Origin: Waddliaceae bacterium
GTDB lineage: Bacteria; Chlamydiota; Chlamydiia; Chlamydiales; GCA-2709385
DNA length: 22,650 bases
NCBI GenBank assembly: GCA_002709385.1
Contig: PAQS01000002.1
Coordinates: 1-22,650, forward strand
Direction: 5' to 3'
Under the pieces are notes generated by a model, which saw only the letters and a program-made list of their open reading frames with translations, ran no database searches and was not told the DNA's origin. This document shows, piece after piece, positions 11,701-19,020 of the stretch (the stretch's first letter is position 1; each line of letters begins with the position of its first letter). Made by a program: the position numbers and the translations under genes.

Positions 11701-14700
11701 CTCGAAATTTAACGAGCGAATAACAAAAGACCTGTCATCAAAAATAAACTGTTTACTGCAGTCACGTATTCTATCTTCCTCTTTTTTCCACTGACTTTTT
11801 TCTCTATGTGGAAATGCAAAATCACTTGCCTTTGAAAGTAATTCAAGTCCACGACCTTCCTGAAGCTCTATTTTTATTGTATTTTGATGCTTCTGTTCAG
11901 ATAACGTTTTATCAAGAAGTAGTTTTGTTGGTAATGAGGGCAATTGATGGCTATAGTTTTCTATCAGAGTATTTGCAGAAAGAAATAAAACTTTTTCTTC
12001 AAAATTTAATCTAGAGTAATTTTTAAAACTTGCTACAATAATAGCTGCAGCAGTACTACGATGTTCTACCTCTAGCTCTGTATCATTCATCATAGAATTC
12101 GCTACTGCACGAAAAGAAAAGCTATTTATATCACCGTCATGACTCAAGCTTTTGTTGACTTTTTCTATAGACAAGTAAGCTTCTACTTTGCGCATTAGAT
12201 CTAAAATCCCTAGCACCATATCGACGTTGTCAGATATAGTATTTAACTCATATGCTTTCTCAAGAAGTTCTAAAAGCATATTTTGATTTTTTAAGCCCAA
12301 CTTAGGATCTTGAAAAGCTTTTGAAAGATCATCTTTCCCAAAAAGGAAAACACTAAATAAATACAGAAAATCTTTATCCTGCAATAAGTGCACGCGAGTA
12401 GAAAAATATACTAGAACCCTTTCGATGTGATCACCCTCAATCTCAAGCAAACCTAAAAGTTCTCTGGCCTCGTCTTCATTTATAATTGAATTCGAGGAAT
12501 TTTCTTTTAAATGAGCTTCAAGTGATAACGGACACTTATTGTCTGATCCGGTCCATTCTGTATACAGATCCATAATACTTTTATCGAAAAAGTATACTTG
12601 CTTTGTTCCAGGATCATAATTTAACTCTAAACGTTTTGCCTCTATTCCGAGTAAGGCTCGTATATAAGGGTTTTTGATTTCTTCTAAAGTAGATAAAAGT
12701 TCATGTCCATGATATGGCGTAAATGCCGATACATTTGTTTTAAAAGGAGGTGCTTTTTTTATTAGTTCATCTTTAAAAAATGCATTCGGATCCCAAAGTA
12801 AAGCCCCTATGATTCCTTCTTGCTCCAAAAGAGTTTTTCTAGGATCTTCAGGGGGGAGACCTTCCCAAAATGACTCTAGTGCTTCTTTAGATGGAATTTC
12901 TCCTAAGCCATTTACATCGATCGATAACATAGAATCCAACAATGCTGCTTGTAAATGTCGGTTTATTCCTCCTACAGAATAAGCAGCAATACCTGTTTCT
13001 TCATCGTATACATCATCTTGATTTTGAAATAGGTGACTTTTACATTGCTCACTTCTACTTATTAAAAAACTTTTTTGGTATAAAAAATGCTTCTCATCTA
13101 TTATTTTATTGCTTAGTTTTTTAAAATCATCTAGCTCCTTTTCTAACTCAGGAGAGGCTGTCCATCCCATTAATAATTGCTTTGAAATATAAAAAGACCA
13201 AAGACTGGAACAAGGATACTTCCATTCACTTAGTTTTTTTACTAATTCATAGACAATTTCTCTACGTTCTGGGTCTACCCTTTTAGGCACTTGAAACTTA
13301 TTATAAGCTTCCTGTAAATCCCCTTCTATCAAAGAGACTTTAAAAGCATCCTTGAGTAATAAATGAACAATAGCATCCATCTTCATAAATGGAAAAAGTA
13401 GCTCCATTGACCATTCTTGTTTTGAATCAAGAATTTTTCTTGCTACAAGCTTTGCTATGTTCTGTAAATGAATAGCTACCTTATTTTTTTCACTCTGACT
13501 TAAAGGAAGCCATAAATTTTCGTTAACCTTTAAACGTTTTTCTGACGCAGACACTGAATCTTCATAAGAAAATAGAACATTTATTAACTCTTGAAAGTTA
13601 TAAATAACTTGACTGGCTGAGCCTTTTTGAAACTGTTTGAACATGTACTCTAAGTCATTCAATAAAGTCTCAGAAGAAGGCTGCCATGCAAGAATAATTT
13701 CGCTAAAAAGAGAAGGTATCGTGCTTTCGTAAATTTTATCTTCATTTTGAGATTTTCTGTCCCTTTGAAGATCAGTCTTTAAAGCTCTTCCTGTCACAAA
13801 TTTGGGGGTCCAAGCTCTATCTATAGATCCTGGCAATAAATTATAAGCATGGTCACTACGAGCTTTACTGATGAAATCTTTTTTAGAGTTAATGAGAGAT
13901 TGAACTAATTCCACCCTTGGCCTAAGTTCAGATAAAACATATTCAAGCTCTTCAATACTAATTAAACCTTGTGCAAATAGCTCTTTAGCATGTTCCGCTA
14001 CTATTTCAGCACCACGAAGAAAACGTATGTGTTCTCTATCTTTTGAAGGATAAGAGCAACGATTTACAGTACCATCATAGAAATTAACAAGACCCCATAA
14101 CTGAAACTCTACAACCCCTTTATGAAAAGTTTCTCTAGGAACATGTGCGAAAAACGCAGAATATAAGGAAGCCATAGCACAAGTTCCACTACGCTGTGGA
14201 GGCAAAAAATCTTCCTCTTTTAGAGGTACAGCAGACCACTTTCCTTCAAGAAAAGGAATGAGTACTTGATAAATATCTGTAAACCCCCAGCGATCTTCTT
14301 CTCCTTTGGGAAGTTTGTATTGACTAGAGTAATATAAATTGACCCAAAATGAATTTTGTAATTTATGAATATTGATATTTTCTCTTTTCGCTACAGGAAT
14401 GATTTTTTGTTTTCCATGTACATTTACATCAACAGTAACATTCTGAATCCCATCTCCGAGATTATAAAGTAGAAAAGAAAAACTTCCGTCTTCCTCCTTA
14501 CGAACTTCATAAAGAATGGCATGTCCTGGGTTTCCAATCCATCCTCCATATAAAAAAAGACCATCTCCTTTTTCCAAACAATTAAGATGAAAAAGATAAG
14601 AATGAATACCACTGACACTGTTTAAATTTGCAGCTTTTAAACGACGCAATTTGATTTCAAAACTTGCATATTCTGGATTAGAAGGTAGTTTCGCTCGAAC

Positions 14701-15324
14701 AAACTGATAAAGTAACGATACCATATCTCTAGGATCTGCCCCTTCCCAATCAGAATCCTTGCCAAATGAATCTCCAACTATATGCGTAATGAAATGACTA
14801 TCTATATTTGCTTTACCTGGAAAGTAAACAGAACTCTCAAAAGGACTATCTTTTTTTTCTGTTAAATCAATTGCTCCCGTTCTTAAACCACAATTCAACC
14901 CGAGACATTTAGGATTTAATACCGACTCAGAATAATGACAGGAGTCTTCTTTATCAAACCAATCCCCCTCTTCACCAGAAAAAAAACCATCATCCTCTTC
15001 TTGAAACCAAGTAGGTACTAGACTGATTACTTTTATTACTTCTGGTAAATCAACAATCGATGCAAGACCCACTGCCCCAGGAAAAAACTCCCTCTTATCA
15101 TCTTGATTGTTTTTTTCAGTTTCCTCAGAAGAAGAACCACTCCGATTAGATATAAAAGCCCCTAAAGCACTAGCCCCCACAGTTACAGCAAGAACGGCAA
15201 CAGCTCCTTTAATCGTCGAACTCCAATTCCCCAATAAAGTAGAACGAGAAGAGTTAGAATTTGTGTTTCTTAATTCAGAAGAATTTTCCTGCTTTTTATC
15301 AAAACCGGAAGGAAGATTGACCAT
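5719..15324 (-). CDS. Giant 3201-residue DUF3638/DUF3645-like protein, copy B: cysteine-protease-like N-terminus plus helicase-like C-terminus
   Basis: The ATG at 15324 has AAAAAGGTG about 7 bases upstream; the gene ends in TAG at 5719. Order of parts: polar N-terminus; hydrophobic segment about 38-58; putative clan CE-like cysteine peptidase module with H268 (GHAILYEV), N288 (YNLGDG), Q377 and C382 (PPQRSGTC); a long helical middle to about 2050 with charged coiled-coil-like stretches near 1860-1930; a helicase-like core with Walker A MGSGKS (K2133), a TPRPLLEQ motif just after, DEIH at 2265-2268, GTD at 2721-2723 and WRLR at 2750-2753; a Glu-rich acidic tract about 2927-2946; and a C-terminal region. 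The spacing and wording of the helicase motifs and the acidic tract match my memory of giant fungal and protist DUF3638/DUF3645 proteins, also about 3000 residues. Biochemical function is unknown. The hydrophobic segment suggests membrane anchoring or secretion. It has a tandem paralogue directly downstream. Confidence 0.95.
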   Translation of the reverse strand: MVNLPSGFDKKQENSSELRNTNSNSSRSTLLGNWSSTIKGAVAVLAVTVGASALGAFISNRSGSSSEETEKNNQDDKREFFPGAVGLASIVDLPEVIKVISLVPTWFQEEDDGFFSGEEGDWFDKEDSCHYSESVLNPKCLGLNCGLRTGAIDLTEKKDSPFESSVYFPGKANIDSHFITHIVGDSFGKDSDWEGADPRDMVSLLYQFVRAKLPSNPEYASFEIKLRRLKAANLNSVSGIHSYLFHLNCLEKGDGLFLYGGWIGNPGHAILYEVRKEEDGSFSFLLYNLGDGIQNVTVDVNVHGKQKIIPVAKRENINIHKLQNSFWVNLYYSSQYKLPKGEEDRWGFTDIYQVLIPFLEGKWSAVPLKEEDFLPPQRSGTCAMASLYSAFFAHVPRETFHKGVVEFQLWGLVNFYDGTVNRCSYPSKDREHIRFLRGAEIVAEHAKELFAQGLISIEELEYVLSELRPRVELVQSLINSKKDFISKARSDHAYNLLPGSIDRAWTPKFVTGRALKTDLQRDRKSQNEDKIYESTIPSLFSEIILAWQPSSETLLNDLEYMFKQFQKGSASQVIYNFQELINVLFSYEDSVSASEKRLKVNENLWLPLSQSEKNKVAIHLQNIAKLVARKILDSKQEWSMELLFPFMKMDAIVHLLLKDAFKVSLIEGDLQEAYNKFQVPKRVDPERREIVYELVKKLSEWKYPCSSLWSFYISKQLLMGWTASPELEKELDDFKKLSNKIIDEKHFLYQKSFLISRSEQCKSHLFQNQDDVYDEETGIAAYSVGGINRHLQAALLDSMLSIDVNGLGEIPSKEALESFWEGLPPEDPRKTLLEQEGIIGALLWDPNAFFKDELIKKAPPFKTNVSAFTPYHGHELLSTLEEIKNPYIRALLGIEAKRLELNYDPGTKQVYFFDKSIMDLYTEWTGSDNKCPLSLEAHLKENSSNSIINEDEARELLGLLEIEGDHIERVLVYFSTRVHLLQDKDFLYLFSVFLFGKDDLSKAFQDPKLGLKNQNMLLELLEKAYELNTISDNVDMVLGILDLMRKVEAYLSIEKVNKSLSHDGDINSFSFRAVANSMMNDTELEVEHRSTAAAIIVASFKNYSRLNFEEKVLFLSANTLIENYSHQLPSLPTKLLLDKTLSEQKHQNTIKIELQEGRGLELLSKASDFAFPHREKSQWKKEEDRIRDCSKQFIFDDRSFVIRSLNFEVLPLDIIKLKDFQDVFKGLHLSNIQRISGKNFKGFRARGPSNLQYEISDEGVILAELDNGKWYEFISKNTGLYEELPPYFAEKDILMWQAQDHVMITDRREQKALGYISNQYFNTSSQIVSLEDEKGLLFTSFTDSYDGVMKRFDDPKKTQVWSEEEKNSIPYAIEFLNFKNGGLRFERKQRANQTRLISKQMPAWSLLLDQKQSLKDLPGFDSFLTLQNSVGQLRCIISPYGANRFYGMKPKKNVSQAYIYQNELDKVLDFKSYYTYQIEKNGSITGLDLKSKAYLVFLLIDHENYDAAMHILRDELYSSTLFEDEVRTILNMIIAHKKDRHPKADAARLLVAHTLIRNSYDNEKTSSWGGHEIDKDLLREYVNQLKYVGSCALTKEEEEFLLLWALSERVVSRLNRERSPSEKENFSKELVGYQESILLQRLMHLRKQSARDFSLYLSSHSRSLAIPGRSYLLGDFWRSLAFIWHNHIYDLKMACVPTLKMDCSKINVPEFYAYLKNANTFQLEQAVEFLEISSISATKNEDSYNLHLFLLNVALDPQKFPSVEEMNMLVKDMYNPRGGSWDNYNRLQNLINLFEVHPLIYRNNEAHISFAFDQVEMIDKLDPNVMILNEQAALEPIQVGPIAIKENEKPVFASSQAIEILDYFEVIPESEERILQRKNTCKRIRDEVKERINHLLEKREDHRSIDRSLDEQMEACDAYVDLPRPEQFQVKDLPALLGLGLNKEENIVHLQNDLAQQKEFCLSLANKKSPKRQVRVLRELDHIATDFEAITIEELCILSAQNKLEAYSKRNSLLEEEEIKVLHQEVLKYLALATTLQKEERMISYINGIYDAQSREDYAVVDMLTQRLVQEMSLDRAYDIMENPQILALEYFSNIQLFDWQIDALKTLGIGEINKRVNEHLFVALELIMGSGKSKVLAPLILLLNADREHLAIAVTPRPLLEQSLQTLNPILREVAGRYIQPFSFSRFTPLDPNKLEDIYRKLDNCIHAGNPVIMSPQSMQALFLRLYELAFEYDSKPSKDLKLTIEGLRKILRLFKDKADLHIDEIHIVQDLVSELNFSLGEKVSLDKERIRISLDVFKILVSDEEIKSHLFHQIIPGGRGPTFTREHYLNVIRPLLSEKMITHLSSVKGIDSEVYSKKTLEFFKNLSESDKEYLFQFLLWDDKYTEAQSYYENIEDESVKNLLSIARGQINKIIPGVLDKKLNWKYGFTFSLGDHNVDELAHPYEAEDKPRKNADFANPWSTVAHTVAAYLQEGVRYSQVETLVRQLRGRSVEESNLGINDNGAAIIYNYICGIDPESGKNPEVTLFDSKASSYLFEQINKNPENLLRFLERSVMDQVQIYPYLLKADGMALNMMTKRAQGGTGTLGNIYAYSDDMKVISQKWAMGKTLALMEEKTEGKAHSGNLSDPSDFIQEIRRLHPDLESVNVIADVGANLSGLSPEHRARIVLRQMPEMKGVVFIKNGSIVVLEKKSQQVIPLEHSELKPHELATVYGQAECTGTDILQSSTAHSVLLVSKQNSLVEIAQAAWRLRNLDKQQKVSLVLSSDMEKTVRGLLHLEDGDPIDYYDLLSFILLQDGVKFGELCYSAQTKKMQSVVKSEVYRKSLDLDFHEFMDAYRNTFSLFFRNQEDNPDRDYGFLLEKISGEEAVHLQKEKILSTHLSSVTKAPLSLDPKQIEKRIEDIIDPSVLPNKVSKVMEREGLDDIAEVETEQEGEMELEVQLELESNVNSNRNLSLYGILPWFFDSSAFPQPWRSGKTYLSAVLREEEFCPSVPEHGVVEFNNRVALVEADLLFCNYEELQKYMGIFDPNLRFSTNYLDAFVDPNSDKDLHAMRPFTQPLKYSSELFIEYLKDTDSIQMVVVDHEEVQFIKRDMLDRPDSTDNRYLYMDGLGVRACGEGLSEEKLLQHPDFIRLKVQWDFWRGKSFYKGVEREALEEWVDRVGITKMKDLFEKEVLKSSNLARQRYPNSYLYKLLNEKIK

Positions 15325-15420
15325 TTTTGAACACCTTTTTATTCATCAGAGCTTAATAATTTAATTATTTCACCTATTTACTTAAAACAGATAAAAGAAA
15401 TATTAAGTAAATAAAAAATA
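15325..15420 (-). promoter_or_regulatory. Candidate promoter and 5' UTR of giant copy B
   Basis: On the minus strand a TTTAAG (15381-15386) and a TAAATT (15358-15363) are separated by 17 bases. They occupy the same place as the equivalent pair upstream of copy A and are embedded in a shared block containing AGGTGAAA and an AATTAAATTATTAA stretch. The preserved spacing suggests that both genes keep the same control signal, but the hexamers are poor sigma-70 matches. The rest of the gap up to the lon terminator (15421-15537) is AT-rich and shows no gene. Confidence 0.3.
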
Positions 15421-15537
15421 TTCAAGTCGAATACAACTAAAACTATACAATTATCTAATATCGAAAAAAATAAATTATATTATTCAAGTATGTATTTATG
15501 CCCTACTGAGCAGATGCTGCACATTAGGTATTGATAA

Positions 15538-15582
15538 AGAAAAAAAGGAAGAGAGAAGAGGCTCTCCTACAGAGAGCCTCTT
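15538..15582 (-). terminator. Rho-independent terminator of the lon-like gene
   Basis: A perfect 11-bp inverted repeat (15556-15566 with 15572-15582, arm AAGAGGCTCTC, five-base loop) starts 7 bases past the stop codon of the Lon gene. Read on the minus strand it is followed by a pyrimidine-rich stretch and then a run of T (15538-15546). The T run is about nine bases from the stem, further than usual, but the G/C-rich stem and its position make termination the best explanation. It separates lon transcription from the giant gene downstream. Confidence 0.8.
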
Positions 15583-15588
15583 GAGGAA

Positions 15589-18543
15589 TTACAGGTCTGT
15601 ATTCCACTGAATGTCGTTATCTACCAGCATGTATTCCATTGCTTCGCGGACAGTTTCCACAATGCGAACTTGGAAGTTTTCATCAATTAAGCTTGGGTTT
15701 TTCTTAATCGCTTCTTCATAATCTTCTTCATTTTCTTTACAAAGAAGAACAAGTTTCACGCCAGCTGCCTTAGCACCCGATAGCTTCATATCCACGCCAC
15801 CAATTGGACCAATATTTCCTTTCAAGTCTACTGTTCCAGTAATAGCGACATCATGCTTTACCTTCACTCCAGTAATATTTGAAATGAAAGCTAGTGTATG
15901 TACAACTCCTGCAGAAGGGCCGTCTTTAGGAGTTCCTGGATCTGTTAAATTAACAGCGAATCCAGTTTTCCCTTTAGCTTGTACACGGTCTAGGTACTCA
16001 CGAGGTACAATAGTGCGTGCTAATGCATAGGATACATCCAAAGATTCCTTAAGCATTTTTTTAGCATTACCTGTTACCTGAAGAGACCAAGCTTTACCAG
16101 GAACCTGAGATACCTGTGTGAAGTTAATTCCACCAAGGCCTACACCTGGAGCAGCCCATAACCATGTCGCCTCTCCCTTCATATCTTCGCTACGAACTTT
16201 TGTTGTATTATCACGAGGTTTTTTCAAAACATCATGGATAAAGTCCACATCGATAATATAAGCTCCATCACTATCAACTTTTGCTGAATCTTCCATTTCA
16301 CTGATCAAAGCTTTTAATTGCTCAATCAAGCGGCGAACACCAGCTTCTGTTGTGTAATTATCGATCAAATAACGAAGAGCATCATCACTGATAGAAATTT
16401 GACTTTCATCATAGCCTTCATCATCCAAAATATCTTTTAAAAGATATTTACGAGCGATAACAACCTTATTTTGTGGAGGAATTGGACCTGTACGGATCAC
16501 ATTCATACGATCTTTGAAAACCGGATCGATTTTACTTTCATCATTGAATGAGAAAACGAAAACAGCTCTTGAGAAGTCCATTTTAACGCTTCCACCAAAG
16601 TAAGTATCTTGGTGACCAGTATTCTGAGAAGGGTCTGTTAGATGTGTGAACACATCCATAATTCCCTTACCTTCTGCTGTACCCATTACCTTGTCAATTT
16701 CATCAACATAGATAATTGGGTTCATCACACCAGCTTCCATAAGAAGGCCTGCAATTCTACCCCACTCAGCTTTATGGTAAGTATATTCGTGACCTAACAA
16801 GTTCTTAGTAGAATCTTGCCCACCCAATTTAATCGTTACAAATGGACGATCTAAAGCTTTAGCAAGCCCCTTCTGCGCTAGAGTTGTTTTCCCGTTTCCT
16901 GGAGGCCCCTGGATACCTAAAACAATCCCTTTACCTTTAGGATTTCTCACCCATTTTTTGACAACGCGAACGAGCTGTTTTTTCGCTTCTTCATGACCAA
17001 ATACAGCATCATTTAAAGTATCTCTAAACGATTGAATATAAGCCTTAACTTTCTTATCACCGTCTTCTTTAGTCACAGGCTCTTGCGCGTATTTACCAAA
17101 AGGAATACGTAATAGGCCATCAAGATACTTTTTCGCACCATCAGCATCAGAAGACTTGCTTTTGATTTCTTCTAAACGCTGATAAGCAATTTGAAGAGCT
17201 TGCTCATCCATTCCAGACATCGCGATACGAGATTCGTAAGAAACGTCTTTCACTTGCATTTTAGAGACTTTTTCTTGGATCTTTTTAATATCCAATTCAG
17301 TCATCTTTAAAGAATGCTGCAATGAGTAATGAAGCCCACGGTATAGCAATGTTTTGTAAGCATCTGACTCTGCACCAGCCATATTATAGATAAAATGAGC
17401 TTGCTGCGGACTGTCATCCATTAACAACAAAGAAAGCATACGAATTTGCTCTTCATACGATGCTGTACAGAACTCTCGAATAACAGTAGGCTTTACAAAG
17501 CCACCTGCTCCCATTCCATTTTTAATACGTTGAAGATCTGAATACGATTGCTCAATATCATTTTTGAACCATGCAACCTGCTTAAGAATCAAATCACGAA
17601 CAGATAGTGATTTAATGTAATTTGCTGCAAATGTTGTGGGTACATTAGCTAACTTAGCTGCATCTTCGAAATCTTTCAATTTTACAGATAGGCGACCAGC
17701 AGAAGAAGTGATGTTAAGGGGATCCGTTTTAAAATGCCCCTTCATCACTAAAACTTTGTCTTTACCTTCTGCGTCTTGAAAAGGAACAAATACTTCTCCA
17801 CCATGTAGCTTTTCATAAAGCCCTTCTGCTGTATAAATGCGGTTGCTCAATGCTTGCGGCATTCCTACTTTAAGCATAGCAGATGGCATTGCTGTTCGTG
17901 TTCCTAATTCGCTTACTAGTTCTTCTTCTTCTACATCCATAATGGAGTATCCAGTAGGAGAAAAGTGGCGGTTTAAGAAGTTGATTTCTTCTAATGCGTC
18001 TTGTGAAACTTTTGCTCTCCAATCTACTCCTGCTGCAAGAGTAAGACCATCTTCAATAGAATCAAAACCTGTTGATCGGCAGAGTTCTAAAAGTTTAGAT
18101 TTGATTCCTTTAAGATCGTTAGACCATGTAGTAGAGAACTCTTCTGTCTTTTGAAAGTCCTGCTGGCGAATGTACTCATCTACTTCATGATTCAAGCATT
18201 TATAGTCGCCTACGATAGCATTCAAACGATCCATAAATAGACGATATTTCTTTCCGTCGAGTACTTGTTTATCTAGATTGTCAGTAATACGGTCCTGTAA
18301 CCCTTGTAAAAAATGATACAGATAGGTTCCCTGGCTATTTACCGTTCCTACTAAATTTACGAAGTTATGCAGCCCTTTATTGTCCGTTGTCTCGGCCACC
18401 TTAAGGTTTCTCCATAGTGCTTTTTCCTGAGGTAGATTACTTTCCTCTGGAAAAACGATAGAGACTTCTAGGTCACCTATTGCAAAAGTCTTAGTGGCCT
18501 GCGAGTCATTATTGGCGGAGGCCGCCGGATTGATGGCAGTCAT
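15589..18543 (-). CDS. lon: Lon-type ATP-dependent serine protease (984 aa) with extended, atypical N-terminus
   Basis: The protein is a cytoplasmic AAA+ protease that unfolds and degrades damaged or regulatory proteins. The AAA+ core has Walker A GPPGNGKT (K552), Walker B IIYVDEID (D614/E615), a sensor-1-like FSFND, an arginine-finger-like FKDRMNVI and sensor-2 TTEAGVRRL. The C-terminal protease domain has Ser877 in PKDGPSAG and Lys920 in GGVDMKLSGAK; the 43-residue spacing equals that of the E. coli Lon dyad (S679/K722), so it should be active. The Walker A lysine lies about 190 residues later than in E. coli Lon, and I cannot recognise the usual N-terminal LON substrate-binding domain in the first 480 residues, so this is a divergent Lon subtype. 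The start has GGGAG seven bases upstream. It is transcribed divergently from the IcmF gene and ends at a strong hairpin. Confidence 0.93.
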   Translation of the reverse strand: MTAINPAASANNDSQATKTFAIGDLEVSIVFPEESNLPQEKALWRNLKVAETTDNKGLHNFVNLVGTVNSQGTYLYHFLQGLQDRITDNLDKQVLDGKKYRLFMDRLNAIVGDYKCLNHEVDEYIRQQDFQKTEEFSTTWSNDLKGIKSKLLELCRSTGFDSIEDGLTLAAGVDWRAKVSQDALEEINFLNRHFSPTGYSIMDVEEEELVSELGTRTAMPSAMLKVGMPQALSNRIYTAEGLYEKLHGGEVFVPFQDAEGKDKVLVMKGHFKTDPLNITSSAGRLSVKLKDFEDAAKLANVPTTFAANYIKSLSVRDLILKQVAWFKNDIEQSYSDLQRIKNGMGAGGFVKPTVIREFCTASYEEQIRMLSLLLMDDSPQQAHFIYNMAGAESDAYKTLLYRGLHYSLQHSLKMTELDIKKIQEKVSKMQVKDVSYESRIAMSGMDEQALQIAYQRLEEIKSKSSDADGAKKYLDGLLRIPFGKYAQEPVTKEDGDKKVKAYIQSFRDTLNDAVFGHEEAKKQLVRVVKKWVRNPKGKGIVLGIQGPPGNGKTTLAQKGLAKALDRPFVTIKLGGQDSTKNLLGHEYTYHKAEWGRIAGLLMEAGVMNPIIYVDEIDKVMGTAEGKGIMDVFTHLTDPSQNTGHQDTYFGGSVKMDFSRAVFVFSFNDESKIDPVFKDRMNVIRTGPIPPQNKVVIARKYLLKDILDDEGYDESQISISDDALRYLIDNYTTEAGVRRLIEQLKALISEMEDSAKVDSDGAYIIDVDFIHDVLKKPRDNTTKVRSEDMKGEATWLWAAPGVGLGGINFTQVSQVPGKAWSLQVTGNAKKMLKESLDVSYALARTIVPREYLDRVQAKGKTGFAVNLTDPGTPKDGPSAGVVHTLAFISNITGVKVKHDVAITGTVDLKGNIGPIGGVDMKLSGAKAAGVKLVLLCKENEEDYEEAIKKNPSLIDENFQVRIVETVREAMEYMLVDNDIQWNTDL

Positions 18544-19020
18544 GTTTTTCTCCCGTTCTATGTCTATTTTCGGTCTGACGATAATTTCTAAGCATGTTTA
18601 TACATGTATTTTAGAACTAAGGCCAAAACTCACGTTTTTCGCTTGATATAGCAGTATTAGTCAACTTTTTTCGTTAGCTCGATCGTTTTTTATATCGACT
18701 TATTCAGAACACACAAGTTTCCTTCTTAATTAGTTTTTTTTATTTTCATCAAGCTTTTTCTTTGAAATTTTTAATTTTTATGGTTTTTTGAGTGAAAAAT
18801 ATGCTTAATCAGAAAAATAGCTGCACTTATCGCTAAGTTGTAATTTTTTTCAGTCATTAAAATATCTACTTAAAATCTTTACCACTGAGCTTCAGAGTTC
18901 ACTGAGAAAAAGTAAAAAGGGCGCAGTTGCCATAAACCTTTTCTTGGAACTTCTTGATTTTTATAAATTTTGGGTGAAAAATGAGGTGAAATATGTCCTT
19001 ACAAACGAAAGGAGAAGAAA
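18544..19020. other. Divergent intergenic region between lon and the IcmF gene
   Basis: This 477-base AT-rich region has no convincing gene or RNA on either strand. It must hold the promoters of both flanking genes. The left end carries the lon promoter candidate. Near the right end a heptamer CACTGAG occurs twice in direct orientation (18883-18889 and 18900-18906, 17 bases start to start), a weak candidate for a regulator site upstream of the mutase gene. I could not pick a confident promoter for the plus-strand gene. Its ribosome binding site AAAGGAG (19008-19014) lies six bases before the ATG and fixes the start. Confidence 0.6.
18590..18626 (-). promoter_or_regulatory. Candidate sigma-70-type promoter of lon with overlapping palindrome
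   Basis: On the minus strand TTGGCC (18621-18626) and TATAAA (18597-18602) are 18 bases apart, giving a predicted 5' UTR of roughly 45-50 bases before the Lon ATG. A perfect 10-bp palindrome ATACATGTAT (18600-18609) overlaps the upstream edge of the -10 box and could be an operator, although such short AT-rich palindromes arise by chance. No CIRCE-type heat-shock element is visible. Confidence 0.4.

Noticed and set aside
15150-15324. Chlamydial Inc-type membrane protein at the N-terminus of the giant
   Set aside because: Inc proteins have a bilobed pair of hydrophobic helices; only one hydrophobic segment is visible here.
17837-18154. 105-codon open frame on the plus strand inside the Lon gene
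   Set aside because: It lies wholly antisense to a well-supported gene, has low-complexity Ser-rich sequence and no ribosome binding site.
18544-18720. CIRCE/HrcA heat-shock operator upstream of lon
   Set aside because: The TTAGCACTC-N9-GAGTGCTAA pattern is not present; only a short ATACATGTAT palindrome is seen.
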